Source of the DNA: Shewanella profunda
Lineage (GTDB): Bacteria; Pseudomonadota; Gammaproteobacteria; Enterobacterales; Shewanellaceae
Direction: 5' to 3'
Assembly (NCBI RefSeq): GCF_023283765.1
Contig: NZ_JAKILG010000014.1
Location: 1-64,000, forward strand
Length of the DNA: 64,000 nt
Both the position numbers and the translations under genes were made by a program. This document shows, one piece after another, positions 41,884 through 51,933 of the stretch (position 1 is its first letter; each line of letters begins with the position of its first letter). The notes under the pieces were generated by a model. That model did not search any database and was not told where the DNA came from. It saw only the letters and a program-made list of their open reading frames with translations.

Positions 41884-42477
41884 TTACTGTTGGTTTTGGA
41901 TCGTTTTTAACGCTTCAAGTGCGGCATCATAGTTAGGATGTTCGGTGATGTTTGGCACTAACTCTTGATATTGGAGCTTACCTTCTGCATCAATAATAAA
42001 GATTGCTCTAGCTAATAGACCATAATTCTCAATTAACAGACCGTATTTTTCACCAAAATCACGCCAGACTGAATCAGAAAGTACTTTGATTTTGTCAACA
42101 TTTTCAACTTTGCAGAAGCGCTTCTGTGCGAATGGCAGATCAGTACTTATGGTCAGCATTACTACATCATCTGAAAAGTGGCTAACTTCGCTGTTAAAGC
42201 GTTTAGTCTGTAGGGCGCATACGCCAGTATCTAAGCTAGGTACTGCGCTTATCAGCACGGTTTTACCTTTAAAATCACTTAAGGTAACAGGGGTAAATTG
42301 CTCATCAACCACTTTAAATCCCGGTGCAATTTCAGCGACTTTAGGTAGTTTACCTTCAAGGGTTACGGTCTTTTCGCCCATAAGCACTTGTGGTTTTTCA
42401 CTGGCGACAGCATTTGAATTCAGTAGTACTAAACTATAAAAACAACTGACGGCTAAAAATGAAATAGACTTTTGCAT
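41884..42477 (-). CDS. tpx: Periplasmic thiol peroxidase (Tpx family)
   Basis: 197 residues from ATG 42477 with AAGGAG upstream. Signal peptide (FLAVSCFYSLVLLNSNAVAS) and then the Tpx fold: VTLEGKLPKVAEIAPGF, SAVPSLDTGVCALQTKRFN (peroxidatic Cys) and LPFAQKRFCKVENV (resolving Cys). Reduces hydroperoxides in the periplasm. E. coli Tpx lacks a cleaved signal of this kind. Confidence 0.9.
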   Translation of the reverse strand: MQKSISFLAVSCFYSLVLLNSNAVASEKPQVLMGEKTVTLEGKLPKVAEIAPGFKVVDEQFTPVTLSDFKGKTVLISAVPSLDTGVCALQTKRFNSEVSHFSDDVVMLTISTDLPFAQKRFCKVENVDKIKVLSDSVWRDFGEKYGLLIENYGLLARAIFIIDAEGKLQYQELVPNITEHPNYDAALEALKTIQNQQ

Positions 42478-42558
42478 TTTATCTCCTTGCACTTAAGTAT
42501 TTCTGTGCGAACGTAACATTAGTCACTAATGTTACGCTAAAACGCTTTTATGAACCAT

Positions 42559-42590
42559 AAAGAGATCGGTATTAACCGACCTCTTTATCT
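42559..42590 (-). terminator. Terminator after mscS
   Basis: AAAGAGATCGGT-ATTA-ACCGACCTCTTT, 12-bp stem with one mismatch, just after the minus-strand gene stop. Confidence 0.65.
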
Positions 42591-42599
42591 GATATCAGA

Positions 42600-43427
42600 T
42601 TATTTCGTTTCTGGTAATTGCTTCACATGAATATCCATCTGTGGGAATGGAATTTCAATATTGGCGGCATCCAGAGCATTTTTGATTTGCTCAAGGATCT
42701 CAAAACGTGCGTCCCAAAAATTAGGGGTTTTAACCCAAGGACGAACAACAAAGTTAATTGAGGAGTTTGCCAACTCAGACAAGGCTACAGTGTAGGAGGG
42801 ATCTTTTAATACGTATTGATTGTTATCTAGAACGTCGGTTAATATTTTTTTAGTTAATGCGATATCCGCAGTGTAAGAGACTCCGATGACAAGATCGATA
42901 CGGCGATTTTCTAAGGCGGAGTAGTTAGTGATAGTGCCATTCATAATAGAGGAATTTGGCGCAACAATAACTTTATTATCAGGGGTACGTAATTTTGTTG
43001 AAAAAATAGTAATTTCATCAACAGTACCGGCTATCCCTGCTGCTTCAATATAATCACCCACGCGGCAAGGGCGGAATAACACCATTAATACGCCAGAGGC
43101 AAAATTAGATAATGAACCTTGCAGAGCTAAACCTATAGCGAGACCAGCTGCACCGATAACGGCAACCAGTGATGCTGTTTGTACGCCAATTTGTCCTAAT
43201 GTTGCAATGATAGTGAAGACAAATACAATCGTCCAAGTTAAGTTTGCGACAAAGGAAACAACAGTTGGGTCAATTTTTCGGCTGTTGAGCAATTTACGTA
43301 TAACCTTTTGTGCCACGCCTGAAAAATATTTACCGACAAAAAAGATAATAATAGCGAACAGGATTTTTAGACCATAGGTCATAACTAATTCTGGTGCTTG
43401 ATTTAATAGACCCTCTAGGTTTTCCAT
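42600..43427 (-). CDS. mscS: Small-conductance mechanosensitive channel MscS
   Basis: 275 residues from ATG 43427 (GGGAG upstream; the longer frame is not needed). Three N-terminal helices; TM3 with VAVIGAAGLAIGLALQGSLSNFASGVLMVLFRPCRVGDYIE is the gating helix. Cytoplasmic beta domain with VAPNSSIMNGTITNYS. Releases solutes at hypoosmotic shock. Confidence 0.94.
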   Translation of the reverse strand: MENLEGLLNQAPELVMTYGLKILFAIIIFFVGKYFSGVAQKVIRKLLNSRKIDPTVVSFVANLTWTIVFVFTIIATLGQIGVQTASLVAVIGAAGLAIGLALQGSLSNFASGVLMVLFRPCRVGDYIEAAGIAGTVDEITIFSTKLRTPDNKVIVAPNSSIMNGTITNYSALENRRIDLVIGVSYTADIALTKKILTDVLDNNQYVLKDPSYTVALSELANSSINFVVRPWVKTPNFWDARFEILEQIKNALDAANIEIPFPQMDIHVKQLPETK

Positions 43428-43460
43428 TGAACAACTCCCTAAAAAATACGCTAACAAAAA

Positions 43461-44051
43461 CTATTTATTATTGACGATAAATTGTACTCGTCGATTTAAT
43501 CTGCGCCCTTCGCTAGAACGATTATCTGCGACAGGTTCAGATATGCCTTTACCGATAACGGTAAATCGATTTGGATTAAAGCCATAGTCTTCAACCAAAA
43601 CTCGTCTCACATTTTCAGCCCGCTGTAGTGACAACTGATAATTAAACTCAGGTGTACCTACTATGTCAGTGTGTCCAACTAAGACCAAGGCAACATCATT
43701 GGCTTCTAGGAATGCTTTGACTAAAGCCAACGTTTTCCATTGTGATAAGTCAACCTCGGCAATTGCAAATTCAAAATATACTATTGCTGTAGCGATATTA
43801 TGACAATCAGCGCTTGAATAAGTACTTGGATCATTTATGTCACATTGAATGTTGTCTGTGATGACTTCTGCTTCATAGGGGCAACCATTTGCCAATACTT
43901 CTGTATTTGCTGGCGTATTCGGACAGGCATCTTTAATGTTCGGTACACCATCTTGATCTGTATCCTGCCAAGCATAAACCTGTGATGTTAGGCTTAATCC
44001 TAATATCAAAAGCGTAAGCTTAATCCAGTGCAATAGGGATATATTCACCAC
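43461..44051 (-). CDS. OmpA-family protein with thrombospondin type 3 repeat
   Basis: 196 residues. Signal peptide (LTLLILGLSLTSQVYA), one TSP3-like calcium motif (DTDQDGVPNIKDACPNTPANTEV) and a C-terminal OmpA domain (VGHTDIVGTPEFNYQLSLQRAENVRRVL ... NRRVQF) that binds peptidoglycan. No beta-barrel, so it is a periplasmic linker. Lies 33 bp upstream of mscS, likely one operon. Confidence 0.88.
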   Translation of the reverse strand: MVNISLLHWIKLTLLILGLSLTSQVYAWQDTDQDGVPNIKDACPNTPANTEVLANGCPYEAEVITDNIQCDINDPSTYSSADCHNIATAIVYFEFAIAEVDLSQWKTLALVKAFLEANDVALVLVGHTDIVGTPEFNYQLSLQRAENVRRVLVEDYGFNPNRFTVIGKGISEPVADNRSSEGRRLNRRVQFIVNNK

Positions 44052-44298
44052 AAATCACCTTATATATGATGGGTGTTAGTCAAAAAAGCTAAGAAGTTCG
44101 CTTTACTGCCGCTGGACTACCTTAGTGTTGTATTCTATCTATTTACAGCTACTTCGCCAACTCTAACGCAGGTTTTTCATCTGCGAGCGCTGTTCTTAAC
44201 AAAAGAAATAATCTGAGTATATTCATTTTTTACTTTTATGTACTTTGGCGCTAGAGTCTCTAGCCCATTGGGATTAAGCAAATGAAGTTGAGGGCAAG

Positions 44299-45312
44299 AT
44301 GATAGATTTACGCAGTGACACTGTTACCCAGCCGACAGAAGCGATGCGATTAGCCATGTCCAGAGCTGAGGTCGGTGATGATGTATATGGTGATGATCCG
44401 ACCGTAAACAGTTTGCAGGACATGGCGGCGGAGATGTTTGGCTTTGAGAGTGCGCTCTTTACTGCCTCAGGTACTCAGGCAAATTTACTTGCCCTAATGG
44501 CCCATTGTGAGCGTGGGGATGAGTATCTGTGTGGGCAACAGGCACACAATTATAAGTTTGAGGGAGGCGGCGCCGCAGTTTTAGGCAGTATTCAGCCTCA
44601 GCCATTGATGAATCAATTGGACGGGACTATTGCTTTAGCCGACATAGAGGCTGCGATTAAACCTGATGATATCCACTTTGCGCGAACACGGTTATTAAGT
44701 TTAGAAAATACCATTGGTGGCAAAGTGTTACCGCAAAGCTATCTGGCGAATGCACAGGCGTTGGCTTTTCATCGTGGTTTAAAAATTCACCTTGATGGCG
44801 CTAGAGTGGCCAATGCTGCTGTAGCACAAAATATTACCATTAGTGAGATCACCGCGCACTTTGACTCTGTGTCAATTTGCCTTTCAAAGGGGCTTTGTGC
44901 ACCAGTAGGTTCATTACTCCTAGGTGATGAGCGGTTGGTTAAGAAGGCGACACGCTGGCGTAAAATGCTCGGGGGCGGCATGCGCCAAGCGGGGATTTTA
45001 GCCGCCGCAGGTAAATTGGCATTGACAGAGCAAGTGGAAAGACTCGCAGAGGATCATGAAAATGCAACATACTTTGCCCGCAAATTAGCCGAATTAACCG
45101 AATTTGAGGTTGATTTAGCCACTGTACAAACCAATATGTTATTTGCGGCCTTGGCGCCCCATATCGATGCTGTGTTATTGGCAAAGCGATGCAAAGAGGC
45201 CGGTATTTTAATTAGCCCAGGAAGAACACTTCGCTTAGTTACACATAAGGATATTAGTCGTCAGGATATTGATAAAGTGCTAAACGTCTTTAAGTTATAT
45301 TTTCAAGCTTAA
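44299..45312 (+). CDS. ltaE: Low-specificity L-threonine aldolase
   Basis: 337 residues. PLP fold-type I: MIDLRSDTVTQPTEAMR, VGDDVYGDDPTVN, FTASGTQANLLA, HLDGARVANA, SICLSKGLCAPVGS (PLP Lys) and RKMLGGGMRQAGILAAA. Splits threonine into glycine and acetaldehyde. Confidence 0.95.
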   Translation: MIDLRSDTVTQPTEAMRLAMSRAEVGDDVYGDDPTVNSLQDMAAEMFGFESALFTASGTQANLLALMAHCERGDEYLCGQQAHNYKFEGGGAAVLGSIQPQPLMNQLDGTIALADIEAAIKPDDIHFARTRLLSLENTIGGKVLPQSYLANAQALAFHRGLKIHLDGARVANAAVAQNITISEITAHFDSVSICLSKGLCAPVGSLLLGDERLVKKATRWRKMLGGGMRQAGILAAAGKLALTEQVERLAEDHENATYFARKLAELTEFEVDLATVQTNMLFAALAPHIDAVLLAKRCKEAGILISPGRTLRLVTHKDISRQDIDKVLNVFKLYFQA

Positions 45313-45331
45313 TTGAGTCCTAGGTATTTCT

Positions 45332-45358
45332 TGCCCAAGCATTGTCTTGGGCATTTTT
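45332..45358 (+). terminator. Terminator after ltaE
   Basis: TGCCCAAG-CATTGT-CTTGGGCA then TTTTT. Confidence 0.9.
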
Positions 45359-45487
45359 ATAGTCACAAATCAATTTAATGTGGTTGATTGAACATTTAGT
45401 GCCTTGAAACGGCACTAGAGTTTGGGCGAATTTTTTGTGCCTATCTATACTAAAACAACGAGATAATATCACTGGGGCAGGTATAGG

Positions 45488-46960
45488 TTGAAACCTGATA
45501 ATAATACAAATAAAGGGGTTGATTATTGGACAAATCGGATCAGTGAATTAGAGATGCCAGCACTGTGTTCGACGGTCAAATCGTTAGAAAAGCTCGCCAA
45601 GGATGACGTTTCCTCTCTCGCACTGTTGGGGCGTAGCGTGATGCACGATAACGCCTTAACTTCCCGCATATTAAGAGTGGCTAATAGCGCCATATATCAT
45701 AAAGGCAGTTCGCAAATCTCTACCGTTAGCCGTGCTGCAATTGTGCTTGGTTTTGATGTGGTACGTAATATTTGTATAACGGCGAAACTACTTTCTAGTT
45801 TGCTTGAAAGCAAAAATTTGTCACCCGCTGTTTATCAAAGATTAATTAAGTTGATGGCGAAGGCATTTCAATCGGCCATGATAGCGCGGATGATGTTGAG
45901 TCATTATGATGAGGATTTACAGGAAGAAGCCTTTATCGCTTCTTTGCTCTACCACATAGGTGAAAGTGCATTTTGGAGTATTGGTGGAGAACTGACAGAG
46001 GTACTCGATCACAAGCTCAGTGAATGTGAAACACCTATAGAAGAAAAAGCGCTCATTCGCGAAACACTCGGAACTTCATTCTTACAATTAACGCAAAGTA
46101 TTGCCCGCCATTGGGGATTGGGAGAATTATTGACCAATGCGGTTAATTATCCAGATGATCAACGTCCCGAAATTCGCGCTATTTTCCTTGCAGATAAACT
46201 TTGCAGTATTCTTTCTCAGCCAATCCTCGATAAAGTTGAGTTGGATAAACGTATCAGTCAAGCCGCTATTTTTACAGGGTTAGAGGAAAGTGAGTTTAAA
46301 ACTCGTATGCAGCGCTGTGCGAATGCAACCCATAAATTAGCAGAGGTATATGGTGCTAGGGTATTACACCAATACCTGCCTGATCCTAAACGTATTGTTG
46401 ATGAGACTGAGCTTGGAGCCGTTCCCTTAGAAATGCCTCCCTATCAAGCCAACTTGAGTATTCAGTTGGCTAAACTTAGGGAGTTGACCGCTTATGCCAT
46501 TAATAAGGGTGATTTTAATCAGATCATGCAAACCGTGTTAGAAGGTATTTTAGAGGGCGTTGGAGTAGACCGCTGTGGGGTATTGCTATTATCTCCTAGC
46601 CGTAAGCAGCTTCAGCCTCGAGTGATGTTAGGCAAGGATGCTGAAGAGATGAAACAGCAATTTATTATTGATTTAAGTGATAAAAAGGGATTATTTCCTC
46701 AAGCGATGGAGCATAAAGAGGCTCTTTGGATAGATGACCCTACCTCTACAAAATGGCGAGAGCAGTGCAAGGAGCTGCAAATCCAGCATGTATCTAGCCA
46801 AGGTTTTTTACTTGCACCATTGTTGGTGGATAGCAAGGTTATCGGTTTTTATTACGCAGACAGGGGACCATCTGAAAGGTTTTTTGAAGAAGATGATTTT
46901 CAAAGTTTTATCCACTTCTCCCAGTTGGCTAATGTGTGCTTTACCGTATGCTTGAGGTAG
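45488..46960 (+). CDS. HDOD-GAF signalling protein
   Basis: 490 residues; TTG start with GGCAGG upstream. N-terminal HDOD domain (about 15-290: LEMPALCSTVKSLEKLAKDD ... SLLYHIGESAFWSIG) and C-terminal GAF domain (about 330-485: LREL ... VGVDRCGVLLLSPSRKQLQPRVMLG). No catalytic output domain. Such proteins scaffold or sense small ligands in motility and c-di-GMP networks; ligand unknown. Confidence 0.88.
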   Translation: MKPDNNTNKGVDYWTNRISELEMPALCSTVKSLEKLAKDDVSSLALLGRSVMHDNALTSRILRVANSAIYHKGSSQISTVSRAAIVLGFDVVRNICITAKLLSSLLESKNLSPAVYQRLIKLMAKAFQSAMIARMMLSHYDEDLQEEAFIASLLYHIGESAFWSIGGELTEVLDHKLSECETPIEEKALIRETLGTSFLQLTQSIARHWGLGELLTNAVNYPDDQRPEIRAIFLADKLCSILSQPILDKVELDKRISQAAIFTGLEESEFKTRMQRCANATHKLAEVYGARVLHQYLPDPKRIVDETELGAVPLEMPPYQANLSIQLAKLRELTAYAINKGDFNQIMQTVLEGILEGVGVDRCGVLLLSPSRKQLQPRVMLGKDAEEMKQQFIIDLSDKKGLFPQAMEHKEALWIDDPTSTKWREQCKELQIQHVSSQGFLLAPLLVDSKVIGFYYADRGPSERFFEEDDFQSFIHFSQLANVCFTVCLR

Positions 46961-46978
46961 AACATTCAAAATGTGAGG

Positions 46979-47503
46979 TTATTTTTTATTTACTGCTTTG
47001 ATTTCATTGGTGATCTGCTTAGCAATATTGTTAGGGATTGGAAAACTTAAATGATATTGAGCAATTTTCCATTGGCCATCGGTTTTGATTAAGGCGCCTG
47101 TTCCGCGGCTTATACCGTAGGCTGGACTGTTCAACAGCTCATCAAATAGTATGGTATCCCCGTGTTGAACTAAGTGCCGCTCAGTTAAATCGTATCGCCA
47201 GCCTTTTGTCGGGCGGGAATAACGTTCAAACTCCGTCATGCCCCAGCGTTCACTGGCATCTGTTCCAATAAAAATGCCATCCTCTCTATACAGTGCAAAA
47301 TACTTATCCCAATCGGCGTTGCTTGAATATTGATTCAGCAAATCGAGCACTTGTGCTGCAGCTTGTTGATCAGGGCTTATTGCTATTTCAGTTTGTGTCA
47401 GGGTTTTAGCAGTAAGTTGCTGAGAGTTCATTATAAAACTGATAAACACGAGTCCCACTGCAGTGAGGATTAAACGTGGGTATTGAAGCTTTTTACTTAA
47501 CAT
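46979..47503 (-). CDS. Secreted SnoaL-like (DUF4440-type) protein
   Basis: 174 residues. Hydrophobic signal (LILTAVGLVFISFIMNSQQLTA). Core QVLDLLNQYSSNADWDKYFALYREDGIFIGTDASERWGMTEFERYSRP ... GALIKTDGQWKIAQYHLSFPIP matches the SnoaL-like domain. Function unknown. Confidence 0.85.
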   Translation of the reverse strand: MLSKKLQYPRLILTAVGLVFISFIMNSQQLTAKTLTQTEIAISPDQQAAAQVLDLLNQYSSNADWDKYFALYREDGIFIGTDASERWGMTEFERYSRPTKGWRYDLTERHLVQHGDTILFDELLNSPAYGISRGTGALIKTDGQWKIAQYHLSFPIPNNIAKQITNEIKAVNKK

Positions 47504-47535
47504 ATTGTTTTCCTTGTTTTTATACTGTTAATTCA

Positions 47536-48360
47536 TCAATGCCAGTTTATCGGATCAAGTTGATAGAAATGACTGATTTCGCGATAAAGGCTGGGATACT
47601 GCTGATGCAGTGCCTCTGGCTTTTCAAAAAAAACTTCAGTGACGACAGCAAAAAATTCAGCGGGGTTAGTTGCTCCATAGTAATTAAATAGCGAAGGTCG
47701 TCCAAGCGTCGCGGATTCTTCTAATTCGGTAAAGGTTTGATTAAGTACCGTTGACCAAGTGCGGTAGTCTGCACTGTGTTGCAAAATGGGAGCGCCATTA
47801 GCGTGCCCATCTTCTTGATCGAGTTGATGGGCAAACTCGTGGATCACGACATTATTACCATCATGGGGATCGGCTGCACCATCGAGTGTATTTTTCCAGG
47901 AGAGGATGACTTTCCCCTGCTCCCACGATTCACCGGCGAGTACATTGCGTTGTTCCCACACGACACCACTGATATCTTGATGTTGATTATTCACGATAAA
48001 GGCATCTGGGTAGACTAAAATTTGTTTCAGTTTGGGGTAAAAGTCTGTTTTCCGATTTAATAGCAACAGACAGGCTTGGGCGGCGATAGTGACTTTAACT
48101 TCGTCATTAATCTCTAAGCCATCGCATCCGATAAAGATTTTTTCATCGATGAATATTTGAATGTGACGCTTAAGCTGAAGTTGGAGATCGCTGGGGAGTG
48201 CATGAAAATATGGTAGCCTTTGCTTGAGAATTGCGCGCCAAGCCTTAGGAAAGGGTTTAGCCGTAACTTTACGTCTATGTAAGGTTTTACGCCAACGACT
48301 CGAGAGTAACCAAGTGATAGCACCAATGCCCAGAATGAGAGTGAGTACAATAGCTAACAT
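47536..48360 (-). CDS. mtfA: MtfA-type zinc peptidase
   Basis: 274 residues. N-terminal membrane helix (IVLTLILGIGAITWLL), then the MtfA core with VIHEFAHQLDQEDGHANGAP (HEXXH zinc site). In E. coli MtfA binds the Mlc repressor; that partner is not visible here. The membrane anchor is an addition compared with the E. coli protein. Confidence 0.9.
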   Translation of the reverse strand: MLAIVLTLILGIGAITWLLSSRWRKTLHRRKVTAKPFPKAWRAILKQRLPYFHALPSDLQLQLKRHIQIFIDEKIFIGCDGLEINDEVKVTIAAQACLLLLNRKTDFYPKLKQILVYPDAFIVNNQHQDISGVVWEQRNVLAGESWEQGKVILSWKNTLDGAADPHDGNNVVIHEFAHQLDQEDGHANGAPILQHSADYRTWSTVLNQTFTELEESATLGRPSLFNYYGATNPAEFFAVVTEVFFEKPEALHQQYPSLYREISHFYQLDPINWH

Positions 48361-48463
48361 AGGGGTCCTTTCACGCAGTGAGTATATTAGCTAATGGGGA
48401 TAAAATGTGCTGAAGTCAATCCTTGGCTAAAAATAAAACAGATTTTCCTGTGGGCGTAAATGC

Positions 48464-50200
48464 TTATGAAGAATGCTGCGCGACGTTAAGAAGGGTTTCT
48501 GTGCGATTGCGTCCAGTGAGTTTAGCGTGATAAAGGGCTTCATCGGCCCGATTGATAAGACTATTTGCATCCAGTAGTTGGGGTGGCTGCCAACAGGTAA
48601 TGCCAGCACTGATAGTTACAACGCCCCCGTGGGGGGAATCTTCGTGGGGAATTTCGAGGCCCATAATAGTTTCCCGCAAATGCTCCGCGACTTTGTACGC
48701 ATCTTCAAGATGGCTTGAGGGGAGTAAGATCATAAATTCTTCACCGCCATAACGGGCAAGGGTGTTGGTTGGACGCTGCAATATGGATTTGGCGGCATTA
48801 ACGATTTGCTTTAAACACTGATCTCCGATCACATGCCCATATCTATCATTAAATTGCTTAAAGTTATCAATATCAAACATCACAATACTAAGTGGCATCT
48901 GGTGGTCATTAGCGTATATCAATTCTTTTTCTAGCTGGCTGTCTAAATAACGGCGGTTGTAACAACCCGTTAAACCATCGGTTTCGGCCATGGCTTTTAC
49001 TTGTGCCGCATAGGTTTTTAAGGTCGCGAGTGAACTCACCATTTGCTGAAGCTCAAGGTTGTCTGTGATGGGCATTGGGGTATCAAGTTTTTCATTGGCG
49101 ATTGCATCCATAGCATCGCGTGTCGCTATTACCGGCTTAATGATGCCTTTAGCGATAAAGTGCCAGCTTGTGAGCCAGATAAAAAAACAGTACAGAATGC
49201 CACCGCAAAAGATCAGGAGCACAAATGCCGTACTATGGTTTTTAAGAGCACCTCCTGCTTGTTGGATTTGGCTATCGACCTGTTCGACAAGCTTTTCCGT
49301 AAATATGGCAACCACCTGTGCGGCATTAGCTTGGTAAGTTAAATGGGCATTGGCAATATGGGTGTTTTTCAACGCATTACGGGATAATTCAAACAAGTTT
49401 TCATCCCCAACTATGTTTTGCCTTATTTGCGATAGCCAATCCACATACATACTTTGATTTTTATCGAATGCGGCTAACACTGTTTCCATGTTGATTAGAT
49501 GTCGCATAGCCTCCCGTTGGAGTTGATTTAATTGCACTATATCTTCAGCATTTTTTACCTGTGCAAGTAGTGTAAAAAGATGTTCTCCTTGGTGAAGAAA
49601 CTCTGATACTAATTGGTTTTCTTTAATGTTATTTGAAATTGCGCTGAAATCTTTGTGAGCAAGAAAGGATGGATAGCGATTGTTTATTTGCTTTAGTTGA
49701 GTCTGCATCTTATCGCCAAAGGCCGATGTTAAACTGGTCAAGTTAGCTTGAATATTTCCAGCCTGTAATTTTGCTTGTAATGCATTATCTGTCAATGTGC
49801 TAAGCAGCGGTATTTGCTGCATATAATAGAGTTGGGTATCAATAGCCTCATTTAATGCCTGATGTAGCTGAGGGGATATTTCAAGGTTGGCAATTGTTCG
49901 AGAGTTATCAATAAGCAGCCCCCACTGTGCGGATAGCTCAGCTAAAAGTTGAAGACGTTGCAGTTCATTGTCGTAGTGATTGAGTTTGGTTGTGATGATT
50001 TGGAGTTTTTCAGTATCTTTTGCAAGTTTTAACGCCGTGCTGACTTTGACGACATCTTTAGTCACTAAGTGTTCAATTTCTGTTCTTAATTGCTGGGATA
50101 GTACGATGGCGATAATACCGTTAAAGAGTGCCATGCCCACTACAATATAGAAGGCAAAGGCGATTTTACGTTTTAAACTAGTCAACCGTTTAGAGGTCAT
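48464..50200 (-). CDS. Membrane diguanylate cyclase (GGDEF)
   Basis: 578 residues. TM1 (about 13-33), a roughly 290-residue periplasmic helical sensor, TM2 (FVLLIFCGGILYCFFIWLTSW), a HAMP-like linker and a GGDEF domain with RYGGEEFMILLPS. The active-site motif is intact; the residues before it (RPTN) do not match the RXXD inhibitory site. Makes c-di-GMP. Start overlaps the stop of the solute-binding protein gene by 4 bp (ATGA). Confidence 0.92.
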   Translation of the reverse strand: MTSKRLTSLKRKIAFAFYIVVGMALFNGIIAIVLSQQLRTEIEHLVTKDVVKVSTALKLAKDTEKLQIITTKLNHYDNELQRLQLLAELSAQWGLLIDNSRTIANLEISPQLHQALNEAIDTQLYYMQQIPLLSTLTDNALQAKLQAGNIQANLTSLTSAFGDKMQTQLKQINNRYPSFLAHKDFSAISNNIKENQLVSEFLHQGEHLFTLLAQVKNAEDIVQLNQLQREAMRHLINMETVLAAFDKNQSMYVDWLSQIRQNIVGDENLFELSRNALKNTHIANAHLTYQANAAQVVAIFTEKLVEQVDSQIQQAGGALKNHSTAFVLLIFCGGILYCFFIWLTSWHFIAKGIIKPVIATRDAMDAIANEKLDTPMPITDNLELQQMVSSLATLKTYAAQVKAMAETDGLTGCYNRRYLDSQLEKELIYANDHQMPLSIVMFDIDNFKQFNDRYGHVIGDQCLKQIVNAAKSILQRPTNTLARYGGEEFMILLPSSHLEDAYKVAEHLRETIMGLEIPHEDSPHGGVVTISAGITCWQPPQLLDANSLINRADEALYHAKLTGRNRTETLLNVAQHSS

Positions 50201-51642
50201 TTGTTATTGTTCTTGTCAATTGCTGGAACTTCTCCATAGGTATTCTGGATGTTTTTTATCTTGGTACTTAATTTGATAAAAATATCAGTACTATCTGTAG
50301 CGTTATTGCTCGCGGCATAACATGCTTGACTAAGTTCTGGGTAGATTTGTCCCATTGCCGTTGTCGTAAAGTGTCCAAGAGTTAATACCTTAGTTGACCA
50401 AAATAAATTAGCTATATGACTTGCGTTGAATGCTCCGGCTATTTCTCTTAATTCTTCTTTATTAAATTCTGCTGCAGTGACTACATCCATACGACAAGGG
50501 TTGCCGCCCCCGAGTGCGTAGGCATATTGTGCTTCATATGTTCCCATATATTTAAGCAGCCAATATGCTGCCTGTGGGTTTTTGCTGTCATAACTGACGG
50601 CAAAAGCATAGGCTCCGTTATAGGGGTGTCCGCCGGGCACTTGTGCGACGGCAAGACGTGCACCGGGGATATTTTTCTCGACACGAAAAGAGATTGACCA
50701 AAGATTGTTGTAGGCGAAGGGCCAGATGGCTGCTTTACCTGTGGCAATGGCATTTGCGGCTTCATTAAAGGCAAATTGTTCATTTGCAGGGACTGCGTAG
50801 GCCATTAATTTGCGATAAATGTCGGCGGTTTTTATGGCTTCATGATTAATTATTGGTACTTCAAAGTGGGTGATTTGTTGTTGATTATATTGAGGCAACA
50901 TCCAAGCGCCTCCTAGGCTCCAGAGCATGCTTGAAAATTCATCATTAATATGAGGTTTATTACCTGACATTAACGCAAGGCCATAAAAGTCGTGGGTTAA
51001 CATTTTATCTGCAAGCATGGAACCGGCTTTACGGGTAAAGAACATGCCTTGATCGAGCAGTTCTTCTGGGGTTGTGGCTGGAATTAACGGATAGCCAAAA
51101 CGTTTTAAGAAGTCCGCTTGCTCAGTTGGATGATTAAAAAGATCCGCACGGTAATGGCTTCCCATCACATAATTATTATAGGGAATGGCATGGATCTCTC
51201 CGGAATAGGATAAAATATTGAGCAGGGAAGGATAGTAAGGTTCAAGATACCACTGCATCGCCTTTTCGCCGTCTGGATCATATAGTTTTGCTAATTGTAC
51301 GAGGGGAACGGTATAACCATTTGCAGCCCATTCCTTTGCCCATCCAGCCTCCATTGTGAGTAGATCATATTTCCCTTCACCTTGTTTTAATGCCTGAGTC
51401 TGAAGGTTAAACATTGACTCAAGTTCAGTGCTGACAACTTTGACACTGACACCTGTTTTTTCAGTAAATTTAGGTAGCATTTCTTGGGTGAGGTAATCGG
51501 TCCAAAAGCCTTTTTCAGCCACTAAAGTGATGGGGGTTTTATTTGTCAGTGGCGGTATTTGCGCTACAGTGAACTCAGCCTTCAACGGCGTCACTAGCGT
51601 TAATCCAAATCCAATGAGTATGAAATGAAGCTTCTTTAACAA
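50197..51642 (-). CDS. Extracellular solute-binding protein, family 1
   Basis: 481 residues with signal peptide (MLKKLHFILIGFGLTLVTPLKA). Periplasmic binding fold of sugar-type ABC systems: ITLVAEKGFWTDYLTQEMLPKFTEKTGVSVKVV, YDLLTMEAGWAKEW and AAIWPFAYNNLWSISFRVEKNIPGARLAVAQVPGG. No permease or ATPase is nearby; instead it is translationally coupled to a GGDEF protein with a periplasmic sensor, suggesting a ligand-sensing role. Confidence 0.88.
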   Translation of the reverse strand: MLKKLHFILIGFGLTLVTPLKAEFTVAQIPPLTNKTPITLVAEKGFWTDYLTQEMLPKFTEKTGVSVKVVSTELESMFNLQTQALKQGEGKYDLLTMEAGWAKEWAANGYTVPLVQLAKLYDPDGEKAMQWYLEPYYPSLLNILSYSGEIHAIPYNNYVMGSHYRADLFNHPTEQADFLKRFGYPLIPATTPEELLDQGMFFTRKAGSMLADKMLTHDFYGLALMSGNKPHINDEFSSMLWSLGGAWMLPQYNQQQITHFEVPIINHEAIKTADIYRKLMAYAVPANEQFAFNEAANAIATGKAAIWPFAYNNLWSISFRVEKNIPGARLAVAQVPGGHPYNGAYAFAVSYDSKNPQAAYWLLKYMGTYEAQYAYALGGGNPCRMDVVTAAEFNKEELREIAGAFNASHIANLFWSTKVLTLGHFTTTAMGQIYPELSQACYAASNNATDSTDIFIKLSTKIKNIQNTYGEVPAIDKNNNK

Positions 51643-51933
51643 AAAATGCCCCTTATTTTTATTAATATGTTAATAGATCACTTTTATCATGGTTGTTATA
51701 TGTTAATGATAGGCGGGATAAAAATTTATGAGGTGGTTTTTTGAGGGTTTTATGCCATAAAAAAACCGATAATCTAAAGATTTTAAAAAATAGGGAGATA
51801 GCAGCATCTTTTCAGTCGAAAGTAGGCATAAGAATCGGTATCTGTGTCATCAAACTGCCAAATAATCCCGTTACTATCTTCATAATATGTCGTCTAATTA
51901 CCTTGATTTTTACCATTAGAGAACGGATGCAAA
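51643..51933. other. Divergent intergenic region
   Basis: 291 bp between the solute-binding protein gene and an acetyltransferase gene. No gene or clear operator is seen; the open frame 51741-51968 looks non-coding. Confidence 0.4.
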
